Origin: Corynebacterium pacaense
GTDB taxonomy: Bacteria; Actinomycetota; Actinomycetes; Mycobacteriales; Mycobacteriaceae
NCBI RefSeq assembly: GCF_900169525.1
Contig: NZ_LT821240.1
Location: forward strand, 941,684-1,005,683
Reading direction: 5' to 3'
DNA: 64,000 nt
The stretch's first letter is position 1. Each line of letters begins with the position of its first letter. The notes beneath the pieces are model-generated. The model saw nothing but the letters and a program-made list of their open reading frames with translations. It searched no databases and was not told the origin of the DNA. Positions 49,333 through 58,806 of this stretch are shown in pieces. The position numbers and the translations under genes are program-made.

Positions 49333-50739
49333 TTATGCCGCGGGCGAGGCTCCGGGGCTGCTCTGATCGCTGACGCGGTAGAGGTGCTCATTGAGGAACT
49401 CACCGACCCCCCATCGACCCAGTTCCCGACCGTAACCGGAACGCCCGATGCCACCGAAGGGCAGGCCGGCAGCGGTCACCGCGTGCTCATTTACAAAGGT
49501 CATGCCGTCATTGAGCCGCAACGCGACCTGCTGCGCCACCTCCGGATCGTTGCCCCATACGGAACTGGACAGCCCGTACTCGGAATCATTGGCCAGCTCC
49601 ACGGCCTCGTCGATGTCCGCAGCGCTGTACACCAGTGCCACCGGTCCGAAGATCTCATTGCATCCGACGTCGGCCGCGGGATCCACATCGACGAGCAGCG
49701 CAGGCTCCATGAAGGCGCCCGGCCGGTCGATCCGCCCGCCTCCGGTGAGGATGCGTGCCTCCGCATTGCTCTCCGCCTTCTCCAGGCGTTCAACAATCTC
49801 ATCGCGGGCATCGATGGAGGACAGTGGTCCGACGTCGGCATCGGGGTCGTCGTAGGCTCCGACGCTGAGGTCGGCGATGCGCCTTTGCAGGAATGAGACC
49901 GTCCGATCATAGAATTCCTCCAGCACGATGAGCCGCTTGGGCGCATTGCACGCCTGGCCGGTGTTGTACATCCGGATCCGCACGAACAGCTCGAGCACCC
50001 AGTCGAGGTTCTCATCATCGATGATGAGGAAGGGATCATTTCCGCCGAGCTCGAGCAGGGACTTCTTGAAGTTCTCCCCCGCCGTCCGTGCCACCGCGGC
50101 GCCGGCGGCCTCGGAGCCGGTCAGTGACACCCCCCTGATCCGCGGGTCGGAGACGAACCCGTCCATCTGGGATCCGGAGGCGTAGACGTTGATGAAGGTG
50201 TCCTCGGGCAGGCCCGCCTCCTCGAGCAGGTCCTGGCATGCCCGGGAGGACAGCGGGCAGATCGATGCGTGCTTGAGGATCAGCGAGTTGCCCAGCAGCA
50301 GGTTCGGGGCGGCCCAGCGGGCGACCTGGTAGTAGGGGAAGTTCCACGGCATGATGCCCAGGAGGGGACCAAGGGGTTCCTTTCGCACGAAGGTGTGAAA
50401 GGCACCCTGGGCGGGCAGCTCGACATCGGCGAGCAGCTCATGGGCGTGTTCCGCGTACCAGCGGTAGATGTCGATCACCACGCCGATCTCCATCTTCGCC
50501 CAGCGGGTCAGCTTTCCCATCTCGCGGCCGATGTGATCGGCCAGCTCCTCGATGTTGGCCTCGTAGAGGTCAGCGGTGCGCCCGAGGACGGCGGCACGTT
50601 CGCTGATGGTGGTGGTCCGCCACCTGTTGAAGGCGGCCGTGGAACGGTCGAGGATCCCCCCGCGCTCTGCGTCGTCGATGCGGTCGAAGTGTAGCTCTGA
50701 TTGTCCGGTGCTCGGGTTTTCCAGTGCGAATGTGCTCAT
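49333..50739 (-). CDS. NAD(P)-dependent aldehyde dehydrogenase (succinate-semialdehyde type)
   Basis: 468 aa. The general base Glu is in LLELGGNDPFLI and the catalytic Cys in NTGQACNAPKR. IMPWNFPYYQVARW and GGIGRSGYGRELG are typical of the GabD/Sad branch that oxidises succinate semialdehyde. Residues Pro-Lys-Arg after the Cys fit this group, but related aldehydes are possible. It follows ydcF at the end of the purine run; a functional tie is not evident. Confidence 0.85.
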   Translation of the reverse strand: MSTFALENPSTGQSELHFDRIDDAERGGILDRSTAAFNRWRTTTISERAAVLGRTADLYEANIEELADHIGREMGKLTRWAKMEIGVVIDIYRWYAEHAHELLADVELPAQGAFHTFVRKEPLGPLLGIMPWNFPYYQVARWAAPNLLLGNSLILKHASICPLSSRACQDLLEEAGLPEDTFINVYASGSQMDGFVSDPRIRGVSLTGSEAAGAAVARTAGENFKKSLLELGGNDPFLIIDDENLDWVLELFVRIRMYNTGQACNAPKRLIVLEEFYDRTVSFLQRRIADLSVGAYDDPDADVGPLSSIDARDEIVERLEKAESNAEARILTGGGRIDRPGAFMEPALLVDVDPAADVGCNEIFGPVALVYSAADIDEAVELANDSEYGLSSSVWGNDPEVAQQVALRLNDGMTFVNEHAVTAAGLPFGGIGRSGYGRELGRWGVGEFLNEHLYRVSDQSSPGASPAA

Positions 50740-50762
50740 GGGCCCTGTCTACGCGTGAAGGC

Positions 50763-51218
50763 TCAGTTCTTCAACGCCCTGATCCTTCGCCACAGCACCC
50801 GCAGTGCCGAATGCGGCAGTGCGAAGCACTCGCGGGCCAGCATCCTCACCCGCCATTCTCGGGGGGTGCGCGCACGCACGATGGTCACGGGAATCCCCAG
50901 GTGCCAGGCCCAGAGCCGGGTCCGCAGGGAGTGGAATCCATTGGTCACCACCGTCCACCCGGCGGTGTCGGGGAAAAGGGCGCGGGCGTTCTCGAGATTT
51001 TCGTTGGTACTTGTCGCCGCGGGCTCCTCGATGACGTTGACGGCCCCGCGCCGTGTCAGATACTCGGCCATCGCGGCGGCCTCGCCGAGGCCGCTGACCA
51101 CGATGGGGCGTGCCGCGTGGGCGTCGGCAAGCGAAAGTGCGGTGTCGAGCCGGGAGGCCAGCAGTGCGCTCACCTGCCCGTCCCGCACCCGGGATCCGAG
51201 AACGAGGATGGGGTTCAC
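50763..51218 (-). CDS. YdcF/DUF218 family protein
   Basis: 151 aa, GTG start in a GTGA overlap with purE. The DUF218 strand-loop [11 protein letters not shown] and the later [13 protein letters not shown] with conserved His are present; the acidic loop [15 protein letters not shown] follows. Family members include SanA and ElyC, which act in envelope biogenesis, and SAM-binding YdcF. No N-terminal membrane helix is seen here, so this is the short cytosolic form. The overlap with purE suggests co-expression only. Confidence 0.82.
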   Translation of the reverse strand: MNPILVLGSRVRDGQVSALLASRLDTALSLADAHAARPIVVSGLGEAAAMAEYLTRRGAVNVIEEPAATSTNENLENARALFPDTAGWTVVTNGFHSLRTRLWAWHLGIPVTIVRARTPREWRVRMLARECFALPHSALRVLWRRIRALKN

Positions 51219-51715
51219 TGACCCATGAGACGGTCTCGCAGCGCGCGGTCCCTGGACTCGACCTCGGCGGCCATATCCTCCTGGTACCGGCTCATGCGGG
51301 AGATCAGCTCGGGATTGCCGGTGCCGAGGATGCGCACGGCGAGCAGGCCCGCGTTCCTGGCTCCGCCGATGGAGACGGTGGCCACGGGCACGCCGGCGGG
51401 CATCTGGACGATGGACAGCAGCGAATCAAGGCCGTCGAGGTCCCGGAGCGCGCGCGGAACCCCGATGACCGGCAAGGGTGTGGCCGCCGCGACCATCCCG
51501 GGAAGGTGCGCCGCGCCGCCCGCGCAGGCGATGATTACCTTCAGTCCGCGCTCATGGGCGGTCTTGGCGTAGGCCAGCATCTTCTCCGGCGTGCGGTGGG
51601 CGGAGACCACACCGACCTCGAAGGGAATCCCGAACTCCGCGAGTATCTCCGCAGCGGGTGAGACGGTGTCCCAGTCCGAGTCCGAGCCCATGATCAATCC
51701 AACCAGCGGTTCCAT
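51215..51715 (-). CDS. purE: N5-carboxyaminoimidazole ribonucleotide mutase
   Basis: 166 aa; converts N5-CAIR to CAIR in de novo purine synthesis. [24 protein letters not shown] (active His) and [17 protein letters not shown] are the class I PurE signatures. The ATG at 51715 is chosen for TAAGGA upstream. PurK, its substrate supplier, is the gene just before it. Confidence 0.95.
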   Translation of the reverse strand: MEPLVGLIMGSDSDWDTVSPAAEILAEFGIPFEVGVVSAHRTPEKMLAYAKTAHERGLKVIIACAGGAAHLPGMVAAATPLPVIGVPRALRDLDGLDSLLSIVQMPAGVPVATVSIGGARNAGLLAVRILGTGNPELISRMSRYQEDMAAEVESRDRALRDRLMGQ

Positions 51716-51776
51716 CGTATTCCTTACATTCATCCGTTGTTGAGGGGGTGGTCACTCCGATGCCGAGGCTATGGCA

Positions 51777-52997
51777 TTACTCCATGGGCCACGTTGCATG
51801 GACGAGGTAGTGGGCCGCTGCCGTTGCGTTTCGACGCACATCCGTGAGATCCGCACCGGTGATGTTGACATGACCGATCTTGCGTCCGGGACGGAAGCCC
51901 TTGCCGTAGAGATGGATGCGGGCATTCGGGAAGCGCTCCCACACCTGCGTCATGCGCTGCGCCATCGGCTCGGCGGGATCCTCCTGCGCGGCCAGGACAT
52001 TGGCCATGACGGTATGGGAGGCAAGCGTCGCGGTCGAGCCGAGCGGGTAGTCGAGGACGGCACGCAGATGCTGCTCGAACTGGCTGGTCACGCAGCCGTC
52101 CTGGGTCCAGTGGCCGGTGTTGTGCGGACGCATGGCGAGCTCGTTGACGTAGATCTCCGGCTGGCCGTTGGCGTCCCGGGTCTCAAACAGCTCCACCGCC
52201 AGCACACCGGTGACACCGAGCTCCGTCGCGATCCTCTCCGCGAGCGCGCGGGTGGAGTGCTGCAGTTCGGCACCGAGGTCGGGAGCCGGGGCGACGGCCT
52301 CCGCGCAGACACCCTCGCGCTGCACGGACTCCACCACGGGCCAGGCGGCAGTCTCGCCGGAAGGGGTGCGCGCGACCACGGCGGACAGCTCCCGATTCAG
52401 GGTGACCCTTTTCTCCGCCATCAGTTCCGTGCCCCGGGCCAGCAGATCGGCCACGAGTGTGGACAGCTCCTCCCGATCCGCCGGGAACCAGACCCCGTGG
52501 CCGTCATAGCCGCCACGACGCGCCTTGAGACAGACCGCTCCCTCCACGGCATCAGAGAACGCCAGCGCATCCTCAACATTCGTGATGGCTGCGAAGGGGG
52601 GAACCGGGGCTCCGAGCTCACGCAGCCGCTTGCGCATCACCAGTTTGTCCTGGGCGTTGAGCAGCGCATCGGGTGCGGGTTGGACGTTGACGCCGTCTGC
52701 GATCAACTGCCGCAGGTGCTCGGTGGGAACGTGCTCGTGGTCGAAGGTCACCACATCGGCGCCGCGGGCGGCCCGCCGCAGATCATCGATGTCGGTGTAG
52801 TCACCGAGCAGCACATCCGCGGCGACCTGGGCCGCCGAGGAGTCGGCGGAACCGGCGAGCAGCCGTACTGATTGTCCGAGCTCGATCGCCGCTGTCTGCA
52901 TCATCCGGGCGAGCTGGCCGTCACCGATGATGGCAACGACGGGCATGCCCGGAGCATGTGCGTCGGGGTTTCCGTCAGCAGGGTTCTGGGAAGTCAC
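51777..52997 (-). CDS. purK: N5-carboxyaminoimidazole ribonucleotide synthase
   Basis: 406 aa, ATP-grasp. Carboxylates AIR with bicarbonate and ATP. VVAIIGDGQLARMMQTAA begins the preATP-grasp domain; LKARRGGYDGHGVWF and the metal-binding YVNELAMRPHNTGHW follow. GTG at 52997 has TATAGT 8 nt upstream, suggesting a leaderless transcript, though AGGAA could serve as ribosome-binding site. Sixty-one base pairs separate it from purE. Confidence 0.95.
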   Translation of the reverse strand: MTSQNPADGNPDAHAPGMPVVAIIGDGQLARMMQTAAIELGQSVRLLAGSADSSAAQVAADVLLGDYTDIDDLRRAARGADVVTFDHEHVPTEHLRQLIADGVNVQPAPDALLNAQDKLVMRKRLRELGAPVPPFAAITNVEDALAFSDAVEGAVCLKARRGGYDGHGVWFPADREELSTLVADLLARGTELMAEKRVTLNRELSAVVARTPSGETAAWPVVESVQREGVCAEAVAPAPDLGAELQHSTRALAERIATELGVTGVLAVELFETRDANGQPEIYVNELAMRPHNTGHWTQDGCVTSQFEQHLRAVLDYPLGSTATLASHTVMANVLAAQEDPAEPMAQRMTQVWERFPNARIHLYGKGFRPGRKIGHVNITGADLTDVRRNATAAAHYLVHATWPME

Positions 52998-53005
52998 GAA
53001 TTCCT

Positions 53006-53011
53006 ACTATA
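53006..53011 (-). promoter_or_regulatory. -10 box for purK
   Basis: TATAGT on the minus strand with an 8-nt spacer to the GTG at 52997. It lies between purK and the upstream PH-domain gene, so purKE may be transcribed separately. Confidence 0.5.
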
Positions 53012-53017
53012 CGGTCT

Positions 53018-53497
53018 CTAGCGGTACAGCAGATCGCTGAGGATGGACTCCACCTTCCTGGCCTTTGGAACCTCCGGCACCACATAGGGTCGTTCCTGTC
53101 CACCCAGGCCCAGGTAGAGGGTGCCGCGCCGACGCCGAACACCCTGCATGTGGCTCAGCGGGATGGAGTCATATCGCGAACGAAGGCCGGGGCTGCGGAT
53201 GAGCACCCGCCGGTCAGTGACCGTCAGTCTCTGACGACGCCGCCGAACCAGGGGTATGAGGAAGCGCCAGGTGCTCAGCAGGACCCAGAGCCAGAGCAGT
53301 GCCTCCCGGGTGCCCACGGGGAAGGCCGCCGCGGGGCTGCTGCCGTCGAGGCCGGGAAGCCGGTCGAGGTACCCGACGCCCATCCAGCACACCCCGGTGA
53401 TGATGATCAGCTCGAGGACGGGGAAAAACAGGGTGGACAGCGGCGCCGTGAGGTCGACGAAGACCCTCTCCCCTTCGGCTATCCTCTTCCCCGGCAT
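53018..53497 (-). CDS. Membrane protein with bacterial PH domain
   Basis: 159 aa. Two hydrophobic segments (LSTLFFPVLELIIITGVCWMGV and REALLWLWVLLSTWRFLIPLV) are followed by a PH-like domain (RLTVTDRRVLIRSPGLRSRYDSIPLSHMQGV). This fits the bPH_2/DUF304-type membrane family, function unknown. It always accompanies purK and birA in corynebacteria and mycobacteria (Rv3278c position). Confidence 0.83.
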   Translation of the reverse strand: MPGKRIAEGERVFVDLTAPLSTLFFPVLELIIITGVCWMGVGYLDRLPGLDGSSPAAAFPVGTREALLWLWVLLSTWRFLIPLVRRRRQRLTVTDRRVLIRSPGLRSRYDSIPLSHMQGVRRRRGTLYLGLGGQERPYVVPEVPKARKVESILSDLLYR

Positions 53498-53527
53498 GGG
53501 CTACACCCTACTGCACCCTGTCGCAGC

Positions 53528-54319
53528 CTATTGCAGTCGCAGATGGGTGACCTCGCCGGCACTGAGGGTGTGCACCGTGCCCGCGGCGTCGCGCACCAGG
53601 AGCTGGCCACCGTCGGCGATGCCCACCGCGACGCCGAGGATCTCCCTGTCCCCGGGAAGGATGACGCGCACATCCTGACCCAGGCTGCTGCACACCCGGC
53701 GGTAGTCCTCCAGCCAGTTCCGCTCGCCTTCGGCCCACTGCCCGACCCTCCGGTGGATGTTGAGGAGCACGGAGACGATGAACTCGGTGCGATCCACGCT
53801 TACACCCTCCAGGGCGAGGGAGGTGGCGTGCGGGACCGGCAGCTCGGCGGTGTCGAGGGTGATATTGGTTCCCATGCCGATCACCACGGCAGGGTCGGTG
53901 TCCAGACTTGCCGCTTCGACGAGGATCCCGCACAGTTTCCTCCCCCGCACCAGAACATCATTGGGCCACTTCAGTCCCGCACCGGGGACGCTGTGCTCCG
54001 ACAGTGAATCCATCATCGCCAGCCCGCAGGCCAGGGGCACCGTTCCAAGTGAGGTCAACTGCTCGCGTGAGGGGCGGATGAGTACGGAGAAGATCGTCTG
54101 GGAACCCGGCGGTGCGGTCCAGGGCCGGCCCAGCCTTCCCCTGCCAGCTCCCTGGAACTCGGTGGTGGCCACGGTCCAAGCCGGTGCCCCCTCGCGCGCG
54201 GCCCGCAGCAGATCCTCATTGGTCGAACCCGTCTCCGCGGTGTAGTCAACCCGGGCGAAGGGGCCTGTTGTGACGAGATCACGAATCAACGCGTCCCAGT
54301 CCAGAGGTGAACGATTCAT
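53528..54319 (-). CDS. birA: Biotin-[acetyl-CoA-carboxylase] ligase
   Basis: 263 aa, without an N-terminal DNA-binding domain, so a ligase only and not a repressor. TGSTNEDLLRAA, the biotin loop GAGRGRLGRPW, LKWPNDVLVRGRKLCGIL and VIGMGTNI are visible, with the SH3-like C-domain (LGQDVRVILPGDREILGVAVGI). ATG at 54319 is chosen by the 7-nt spacer to TAGAGT; a longer frame upstream has no support. It is divergent from accD2 and supplies biotin to the AccBC subunit that AccD1 and AccD2 work with. Confidence 0.92.
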   Translation of the reverse strand: MNRSPLDWDALIRDLVTTGPFARVDYTAETGSTNEDLLRAAREGAPAWTVATTEFQGAGRGRLGRPWTAPPGSQTIFSVLIRPSREQLTSLGTVPLACGLAMMDSLSEHSVPGAGLKWPNDVLVRGRKLCGILVEAASLDTDPAVVIGMGTNITLDTAELPVPHATSLALEGVSVDRTEFIVSVLLNIHRRVGQWAEGERNWLEDYRRVCSSLGQDVRVILPGDREILGVAVGIADGGQLLVRDAAGTVHTLSAGEVTHLRLQ

Positions 54320-54326
54320 GGAAGCA

Positions 54327-54332
54327 ACTCTA
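54327..54332 (-). promoter_or_regulatory. -10 box for leaderless birA
   Basis: TAGAGT on the minus strand, 7-nt spacer to the ATG at 54319. Confidence 0.5.
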
Positions 54333-54464
54333 CCGAGGACATATGGTGATCCACCCGACACGCCCTGCCTTTCCGCATCCTGAAAAAGGCCCGCCAGCTG
54401 GACATTCATAGAAAGTGACATATATCACCGAAAAGAAATTGTGGACGCCACCCCCGTCTGGCAC

Positions 54465-54470
54465 TACGCT
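54465..54470 (+). promoter_or_regulatory. -10 box for leaderless accD2
   Basis: TACGCT (TAnnnT) with an 8-nt spacer to the ATG at 54479; no Shine-Dalgarno. Confidence 0.45.
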
Positions 54471-54478
54471 TGCAAAAC

Positions 54479-56110
54479 ATGACCATTTCCTCACCTTTGA
54501 TTGACGTCGCCAACCTGCCAGACATCAACACCACCGCCGGCAAGATCGCCGACCTCAAGGCCCGCCGTGCGGAGGCCCATTTCCCGATGGGCGAGAAGGC
54601 CGTTGAGAAGGTCCACGCCGCGGATCGCCTGACCGCCCGCGAGAGGCTTGACTACCTGCTCGATGAGGGATCCTTCCTTGAGATGGATCAGCTCGCACGC
54701 CACCGCACCACCGCATTCGGCCTCGGCTCCAAGCGCCCCGTCACCGACGGTATCGTCACCGGCTGGGGCACCATCGATGGCCGCGAGGTGTGCATTTTCT
54801 CCCAGGACGGCACCGTCTTCGGTGGTGCGCTCGGCGAGGTCTACGGCGAAAAGATGATCAAGATCATGGAGCTGGCCATCGACACCGGCCGCCCGCTCAT
54901 CGGCCTCTACGAGGGTGCCGGCGCCCGCATCCAGGACGGTGCGGTCTCGCTGGACTATATCTCCCAGACCTTTTACCAGAACATCAAGGCATCCGGCGTG
55001 ATCCCCCAGATCTCCGTGATCATGGGCGCCTGTGCCGGCGGCAACGCCTACGGCCCGGCCCTGACCGACTTCGTGGTCATGGTGGACAAAACCTCCAAGA
55101 TGTTCGTCACCGGCCCCGACGTGATCAAGACCGTCACCGGCGAGGAGATCTCCCAGGAGGAGCTCGGTGGCGCCACCACGCACATGGTCACCGCCGGCAA
55201 CTCCCATTACACCGCACACAGCGATGAGGAGGCACTCGACTGGGTGCAGGACCTGGTGTCCTTCCTCCCCTCGAACAACCGCTCCTACTCCCCTTCCGAG
55301 GATTTCGACGCCGAGGAGGGCGGCATTGAGGAAAACATCACCGCCGATGATCTCAAGCTCGATGACATCATCCCCGACTCCGCCACCGTTCCCTACGATG
55401 TCCGCGAGGTCATCGCATGCCTGACCGATGACGGCGAGTACCTGGAGATCCAGGCGGACCGCGCGGAGAACGTGGTCATCGCCTTCGGCCGCATCGAGGG
55501 ACAGGCGATCGGATTCGTGGCCAACCAGCCCACCCAGTTCGCCGGCTGCCTGGACATCGATTCCTCCGAGAAGGCCGCCCGGTTCGTGCGCACCTGCGAC
55601 GCCTTCAACATCCCGATCGTCATGCTTGTCGACGTCCCCGGCTTCCTCCCGGGCGCAGGCCAGGAGTACGGAGGCATTCTGCGCCGTGGCGCGAAGCTGC
55701 TCTACGCCTACGGCGAGGCCACCGTCCCGAAGATCACCGTGACCATGCGCAAGGCCTACGGCGGAGCCTACTGCGTGATGGGTTCCAAGGGGCTGGGGTC
55801 CGATGTGAACCTGGCATGGCCGACGGCGCAGATCGCCGTCATGGGTGCCGCCGGCGCGGTCGGGTTCATCTACCGCAAGGAGCTCATGGCCGCCGACGCC
55901 AAGGGACTCGATGTCCAGGCGCTGGCCAAGTCCTTCGAGCGCGAGTATGAGGATCATATGCTCAATCCCTACCTCGCCGCCGAACGCGGACTGATCGACG
56001 CCGTCATCCTCCCCTCCGAGACCCGCGGTCAGATCGCCCGCAACCTCCGTCTGCTCAGGAACAAGAACGTCACCCGCCCGGCCCGGAAGCACGGAAACAT
56101 CCCGCTCTAG
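54479..56110 (+). CDS. accD2: Acyl-CoA carboxylase beta subunit AccD2 (DtsR2)
   Basis: 543 aa carboxyltransferase. Transfers carboxyl from biotin on AccBC to an acyl-Co[33 protein letters not shown] (oxyanion loop), [17 protein letters not shown] and [20 protein letters not shown] are typical. In C. glutamicum AccD2 works with AccD3, AccBC and AccE to carboxylate long acyl-CoA for mycolic acids. It differs from AccD1 in residues around the acyl pocket, such as GNAYGP where AccD1 has GHVYSP. The start at 54479 is favoured by the leaderless spacing. Confidence 0.93.
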   Translation: MTISSPLIDVANLPDINTTAGKIADLKARRAEAHFPMGEKAVEKVHAADRLTARERLDYLLDEGSFLEMDQLARHRTTAFGLGSKRPVTDGIVTGWGTIDGREVCIFSQDGTVFGGALGEVYGEKMIKIMELAIDTGRPLIGLYEGAGARIQDGAVSLDYISQTFYQNIKASGVIPQISVIMGACAGGNAYGPALTDFVVMVDKTSKMFVTGPDVIKTVTGEEISQEELGGATTHMVTAGNSHYTAHSDEEALDWVQDLVSFLPSNNRSYSPSEDFDAEEGGIEENITADDLKLDDIIPDSATVPYDVREVIACLTDDGEYLEIQADRAENVVIAFGRIEGQAIGFVANQPTQFAGCLDIDSSEKAARFVRTCDAFNIPIVMLVDVPGFLPGAGQEYGGILRRGAKLLYAYGEATVPKITVTMRKAYGGAYCVMGSKGLGSDVNLAWPTAQIAVMGAAGAVGFIYRKELMAADAKGLDVQALAKSFEREYEDHMLNPYLAAERGLIDAVILPSETRGQIARNLRLLRNKNVTRPARKHGNIPL

Positions 56111-56133
56111 GATCCCCGCCGCGACGGTGTCCC

Positions 56134-56207
56134 CACCGGCACCCGAACACCGGCACCCGGATCCCCGTCGCCGCGGCCCCCGTGGTCGACGGGGTCCGGG
56201 TGTCGGT
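56134..56207 (+). repeat. Direct repeat and long hairpin between accD2 and accD1
   Basis: A 12-bp unit, CACCGGCACCCG, occurs at 56134-56145 and 56148-56159. The second copy is part of a hairpin arm, 56149-56170, that pairs with 56187-56207 over about 20 bp with one bulge and one mismatch; the loop is 16 nt. Confidence 0.6.
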
Positions 56208-56268
56208 CCGTCTCCAGGAGGGCCCTCCCCCCGGGGAATCGGGGAGGAGAGCAACACCGACAGGGGGT

Positions 56269-56308
56269 AGCGGGTGTGATCAAAGCCCACACCCGCTTCA
56301 CCATTTTT
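56269..56308 (+). terminator. Rho-independent terminator after accD2
   Basis: AGCGGGTGTG (56269-56278) pairs perfectly with CACACCCGCT (56288-56297), followed after 6 nt by TTTTT at 56304-56308. It lies 61 bp before the accD1 start, upstream of the accD1 -10 box. Confidence 0.8.
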
Positions 56309-56354
56309 CCCCGGGAAGTTTCCCAACTATTACTCGTGAACCCACCCCAAGGCT

Positions 56355-56360
56355 TAAACT
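56355..56360 (+). promoter_or_regulatory. -10 box for leaderless accD1
   Basis: TAAACT with an 8-nt spacer to the ATG at 56369. Confidence 0.5.
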
Positions 56361-56368
56361 AAGAAACC

Positions 56369-57982
56369 ATGACTGCAGCAACCATCGCACCTGATCTGAC
56401 CACCACGGCCGGGAAACTGGCCGACCTCCGCGCACGCCTGTCCGAGGCACAGGCACCCATGGGGCCGGCGTCCGTGGACCGCGTCCACGACGCGGGAAAG
56501 AAGACCGCCCGTGAACGCATCGAGTACCTGCTCGATGAGGATTCCTTCGTTGAGGTCGATGCGCTCGCGCGCCACCGTTCCAAGAACTTCGGCCTGGATG
56601 CCAGGCGACCGGTCACCGATGGTGTTGTCACCGGTTATGGAACGATCGATGGTCGCAAGGTGTGCGTCTTCTCCCAGGACGGTGCGGTCTTCGGCGGTGC
56701 GCTCGGTGAGGTCTACGGCGAGAAGATCGTCAAGATCATGGACATGGCGATCAAAACCGGTGTTCCGCTGATCGGCATCAATGAAGGCGCCGGAGCCCGC
56801 ATCCAGGAGGGCGTGGTCTCCCTCGGTCTCTACTCCCAGATCTTCTACCGCAACACCCAGGCATCCGGCGTGATCCCGCAGATCTCCCTGATCATGGGTG
56901 CCTGCGCAGGTGGACACGTCTACTCCCCCGCCCTGACCGACTTCATCATCATGGTGGACAAGACCTCCAAGATGTTCATCACAGGCCCCGACGTGATCAA
57001 GACCGTCACCGGCGAGGACGTCACGCAGGAGGAACTCGGCGGTGCGCACACCCACATGTCGACCTCGGGCACCTCGCACTACACCGCCTCCGATGATTCT
57101 GATGCCCTCGACTGGGTCCGCGATCTCGTCAGCTACCTGCCCTCCAACAACCGTGCGGAGACCCCAAGGCAGGAGGCCGACATCATGATCGGCTCCATCA
57201 AGGAGAACATCACGGACTCGGACCTCGAGCTGGATTCGCTGATCCCCGATTCCCCGAACCAGCCCTATGACATGAAGGACGTCATCACCAGGATCGTCGA
57301 TGACGGCGAGTTCTTCGAGATCCAGGACAGCTTCGCCGAGAACATTCTCTGCGGCTTCTCCCGCGTCGAGGGCCGGTCCGTGGGCATCGTGGCCAACCAG
57401 CCCATGCAGTTCGCCGGCTGTCTCGACATCAAGGCCTCCGAAAAGGCGGCGCGGTTCATCCGTACCTGCGACGCCTTCAACATCCCGATCATCGAACTGG
57501 TGGACGTCCCCGGGTTCCTCCCCGGAACCAACCAGGAATTCGACGGAATCATCCGCCGCGGAGCCAAGCTGCTCTACGCCTACGCGGAGGCCACCGTCGG
57601 AAAGATCACGGTGATCACCCGCAAGTCCTATGGTGGAGCCTACTGCGTCATGGGTTCCAAGGACATGGGCGCGGACCTCGTCTTCGCCTGGCCGACCGCA
57701 CAGATCGCGGTCATGGGCGCCTCCGGCGCCGTCGGATTCATCTACCGCAAGGAACTCAAGGCCGCGGCCGCAGCCGGTGAGGATGTCGCAGCGGTGATGA
57801 AGTCCTACGAGAAGGAGTACGAGGAGACCCTGGTCAACCCCTACATGGCCGCCGAGCGCGGCTATGTCGACGCCGTGATCCCGCCCTCCGAGACCCGCGG
57901 ACAGATCATCGAGGGCCTGCGTCTGCTCGACCGCAAGGTAGTCAACGTTCCCGCCAAGAAGCACGGCAACATTCCGCTCTAA
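56369..57982 (+). CDS. accD1: Acetyl/propionyl-CoA carboxylase beta subunit AccD1 (DtsR1)
   Basis: 537 aa. Same fold and motifs as AccD2: [50 protein letters not shown]. In C. glutamicum AccD1 with AccBC and AccE makes malonyl-CoA, the first step of fatty acid synthesis; loss causes fatty-acid auxotrophy. It is nearly collinear with AccD2, so the two arose by tandem duplication. AccE follows by 15 bp. Confidence 0.94.
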   Translation: MTAATIAPDLTTTAGKLADLRARLSEAQAPMGPASVDRVHDAGKKTARERIEYLLDEDSFVEVDALARHRSKNFGLDARRPVTDGVVTGYGTIDGRKVCVFSQDGAVFGGALGEVYGEKIVKIMDMAIKTGVPLIGINEGAGARIQEGVVSLGLYSQIFYRNTQASGVIPQISLIMGACAGGHVYSPALTDFIIMVDKTSKMFITGPDVIKTVTGEDVTQEELGGAHTHMSTSGTSHYTASDDSDALDWVRDLVSYLPSNNRAETPRQEADIMIGSIKENITDSDLELDSLIPDSPNQPYDMKDVITRIVDDGEFFEIQDSFAENILCGFSRVEGRSVGIVANQPMQFAGCLDIKASEKAARFIRTCDAFNIPIIELVDVPGFLPGTNQEFDGIIRRGAKLLYAYAEATVGKITVITRKSYGGAYCVMGSKDMGADLVFAWPTAQIAVMGASGAVGFIYRKELKAAAAAGEDVAAVMKSYEKEYEETLVNPYMAAERGYVDAVIPPSETRGQIIEGLRLLDRKVVNVPAKKHGNIPL

Positions 57983-57997
57983 AGCACAAGGAGAACA

Positions 57998-58207
57998 ATG
58001 TCTGAAAAGACTTTTCTGCAGGTCCTGTCCGGTAATCCCGAACCCACCCAGGTGGCGGCGCTGACGGTACTATTCGCCGGCCTGGCCGCCTCGGCCCAGG
58101 CGGAGGAGGCCTCCCGCGAACGCAACCAGTGGGGCAATCTGGATGAACGCCTGCAGCGTCACACCACCTTCAACCCCAGCGCGTTCCAGAACGTCAACTT
58201 CTTCTAA
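57998..58207 (+). CDS. accE: Acyl-CoA carboxylase epsilon subunit
   Basis: 69 aa. TFLQVLSGNPEPTQVAALTVLFAGL at the N-terminus matches the AccE/PccE family helix that bridges alpha and beta subunits in actinobacterial carboxylases. The linker is acidic (QAEEASRERNQW). AAGGAG lies just before the ATG. Position after accD1 is typical. Confidence 0.9.
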   Translation: MSEKTFLQVLSGNPEPTQVAALTVLFAGLAASAQAEEASRERNQWGNLDERLQRHTTFNPSAFQNVNFF

Positions 58208-58210
58208 GAA

Positions 58211-58804
58211 ATGCGCCTGGTTCTCGCCTCGGCCTCGCCCTCCCGGCGGATGATACTCAACTCCGCCGGGGTGGACCCAGTCATCCACCCGGCGGAGATC
58301 GACGAGGAGGCCCTCCAGACCGAGCTTGCCGACGCCCCACCGGAGCGGGTGGTCACCGCCCTCGCGGAGACCAAGGCCGCACAGGTCGCCCCGCTCTACC
58401 CCGGCGATATCATCATCGGCGGGGACTCCATGCTGCTCCTCGACGGTCGGCTGCAGGGTAAACCGCACACCGTCGCGGCCACCATCGACAGGTGGCGGGC
58501 CCAACGGGGCCGCACCGCCGAGCTGCTCACCGGCCACGCCATCATCTGGGGATCGCAGCGCCTGGTGTCGGCCAGCCGAACCCGGATACGTTTCGCCGAG
58601 GTCTCGGATGCCGATATTGAATCCTATGCCAACTCCGGCGAACCCCTTGAGTGCGCCGGCGCCTTCACCCTCGAGGCGCTCGGGGGCTGGTTCATCGATT
58701 CCATCGACGGCGACCCCTCCTCGGTGATCGGCCTGTCCCTTCCGGTGGTCCGTCGCGCCATCTACGGCTTCGGTATGGACGTCGCGGATCTCTGGAACCG
58801 ATGA
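58211..58804 (+). CDS. maf: Maf family nucleotide pyrophosphatase
   Basis: 197 aa. LVLASASPSRRMIL at the N-terminus, then IIIGGDSMLLLDGRLQGKP and FAEVSDADIESYANSGEPLECAGAF. Maf proteins hydrolyse non-canonical or canonical NTPs such as dTTP and UTP and are linked with septum formation. It begins 3 bp after the accE stop, so it belongs to the same transcript, and its end is 2 bp from the convergent acyltransferase. Confidence 0.92.
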   Translation: MRLVLASASPSRRMILNSAGVDPVIHPAEIDEEALQTELADAPPERVVTALAETKAAQVAPLYPGDIIIGGDSMLLLDGRLQGKPHTVAATIDRWRAQRGRTAELLTGHAIIWGSQRLVSASRTRIRFAEVSDADIESYANSGEPLECAGAFTLEALGGWFIDSIDGDPSSVIGLSLPVVRRAIYGFGMDVADLWNR

Positions 58805-58806
58805 CC

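Noticed and set aside
54491..56326. 611-aa open frame antisense to accD2 (and similar long antisense frames opposite accD1, secA, mtrB and ahcY)
   Set aside because: They mirror the codon structure of strongly supported genes in high-G+C DNA, have low-complexity composition and no family motifs.
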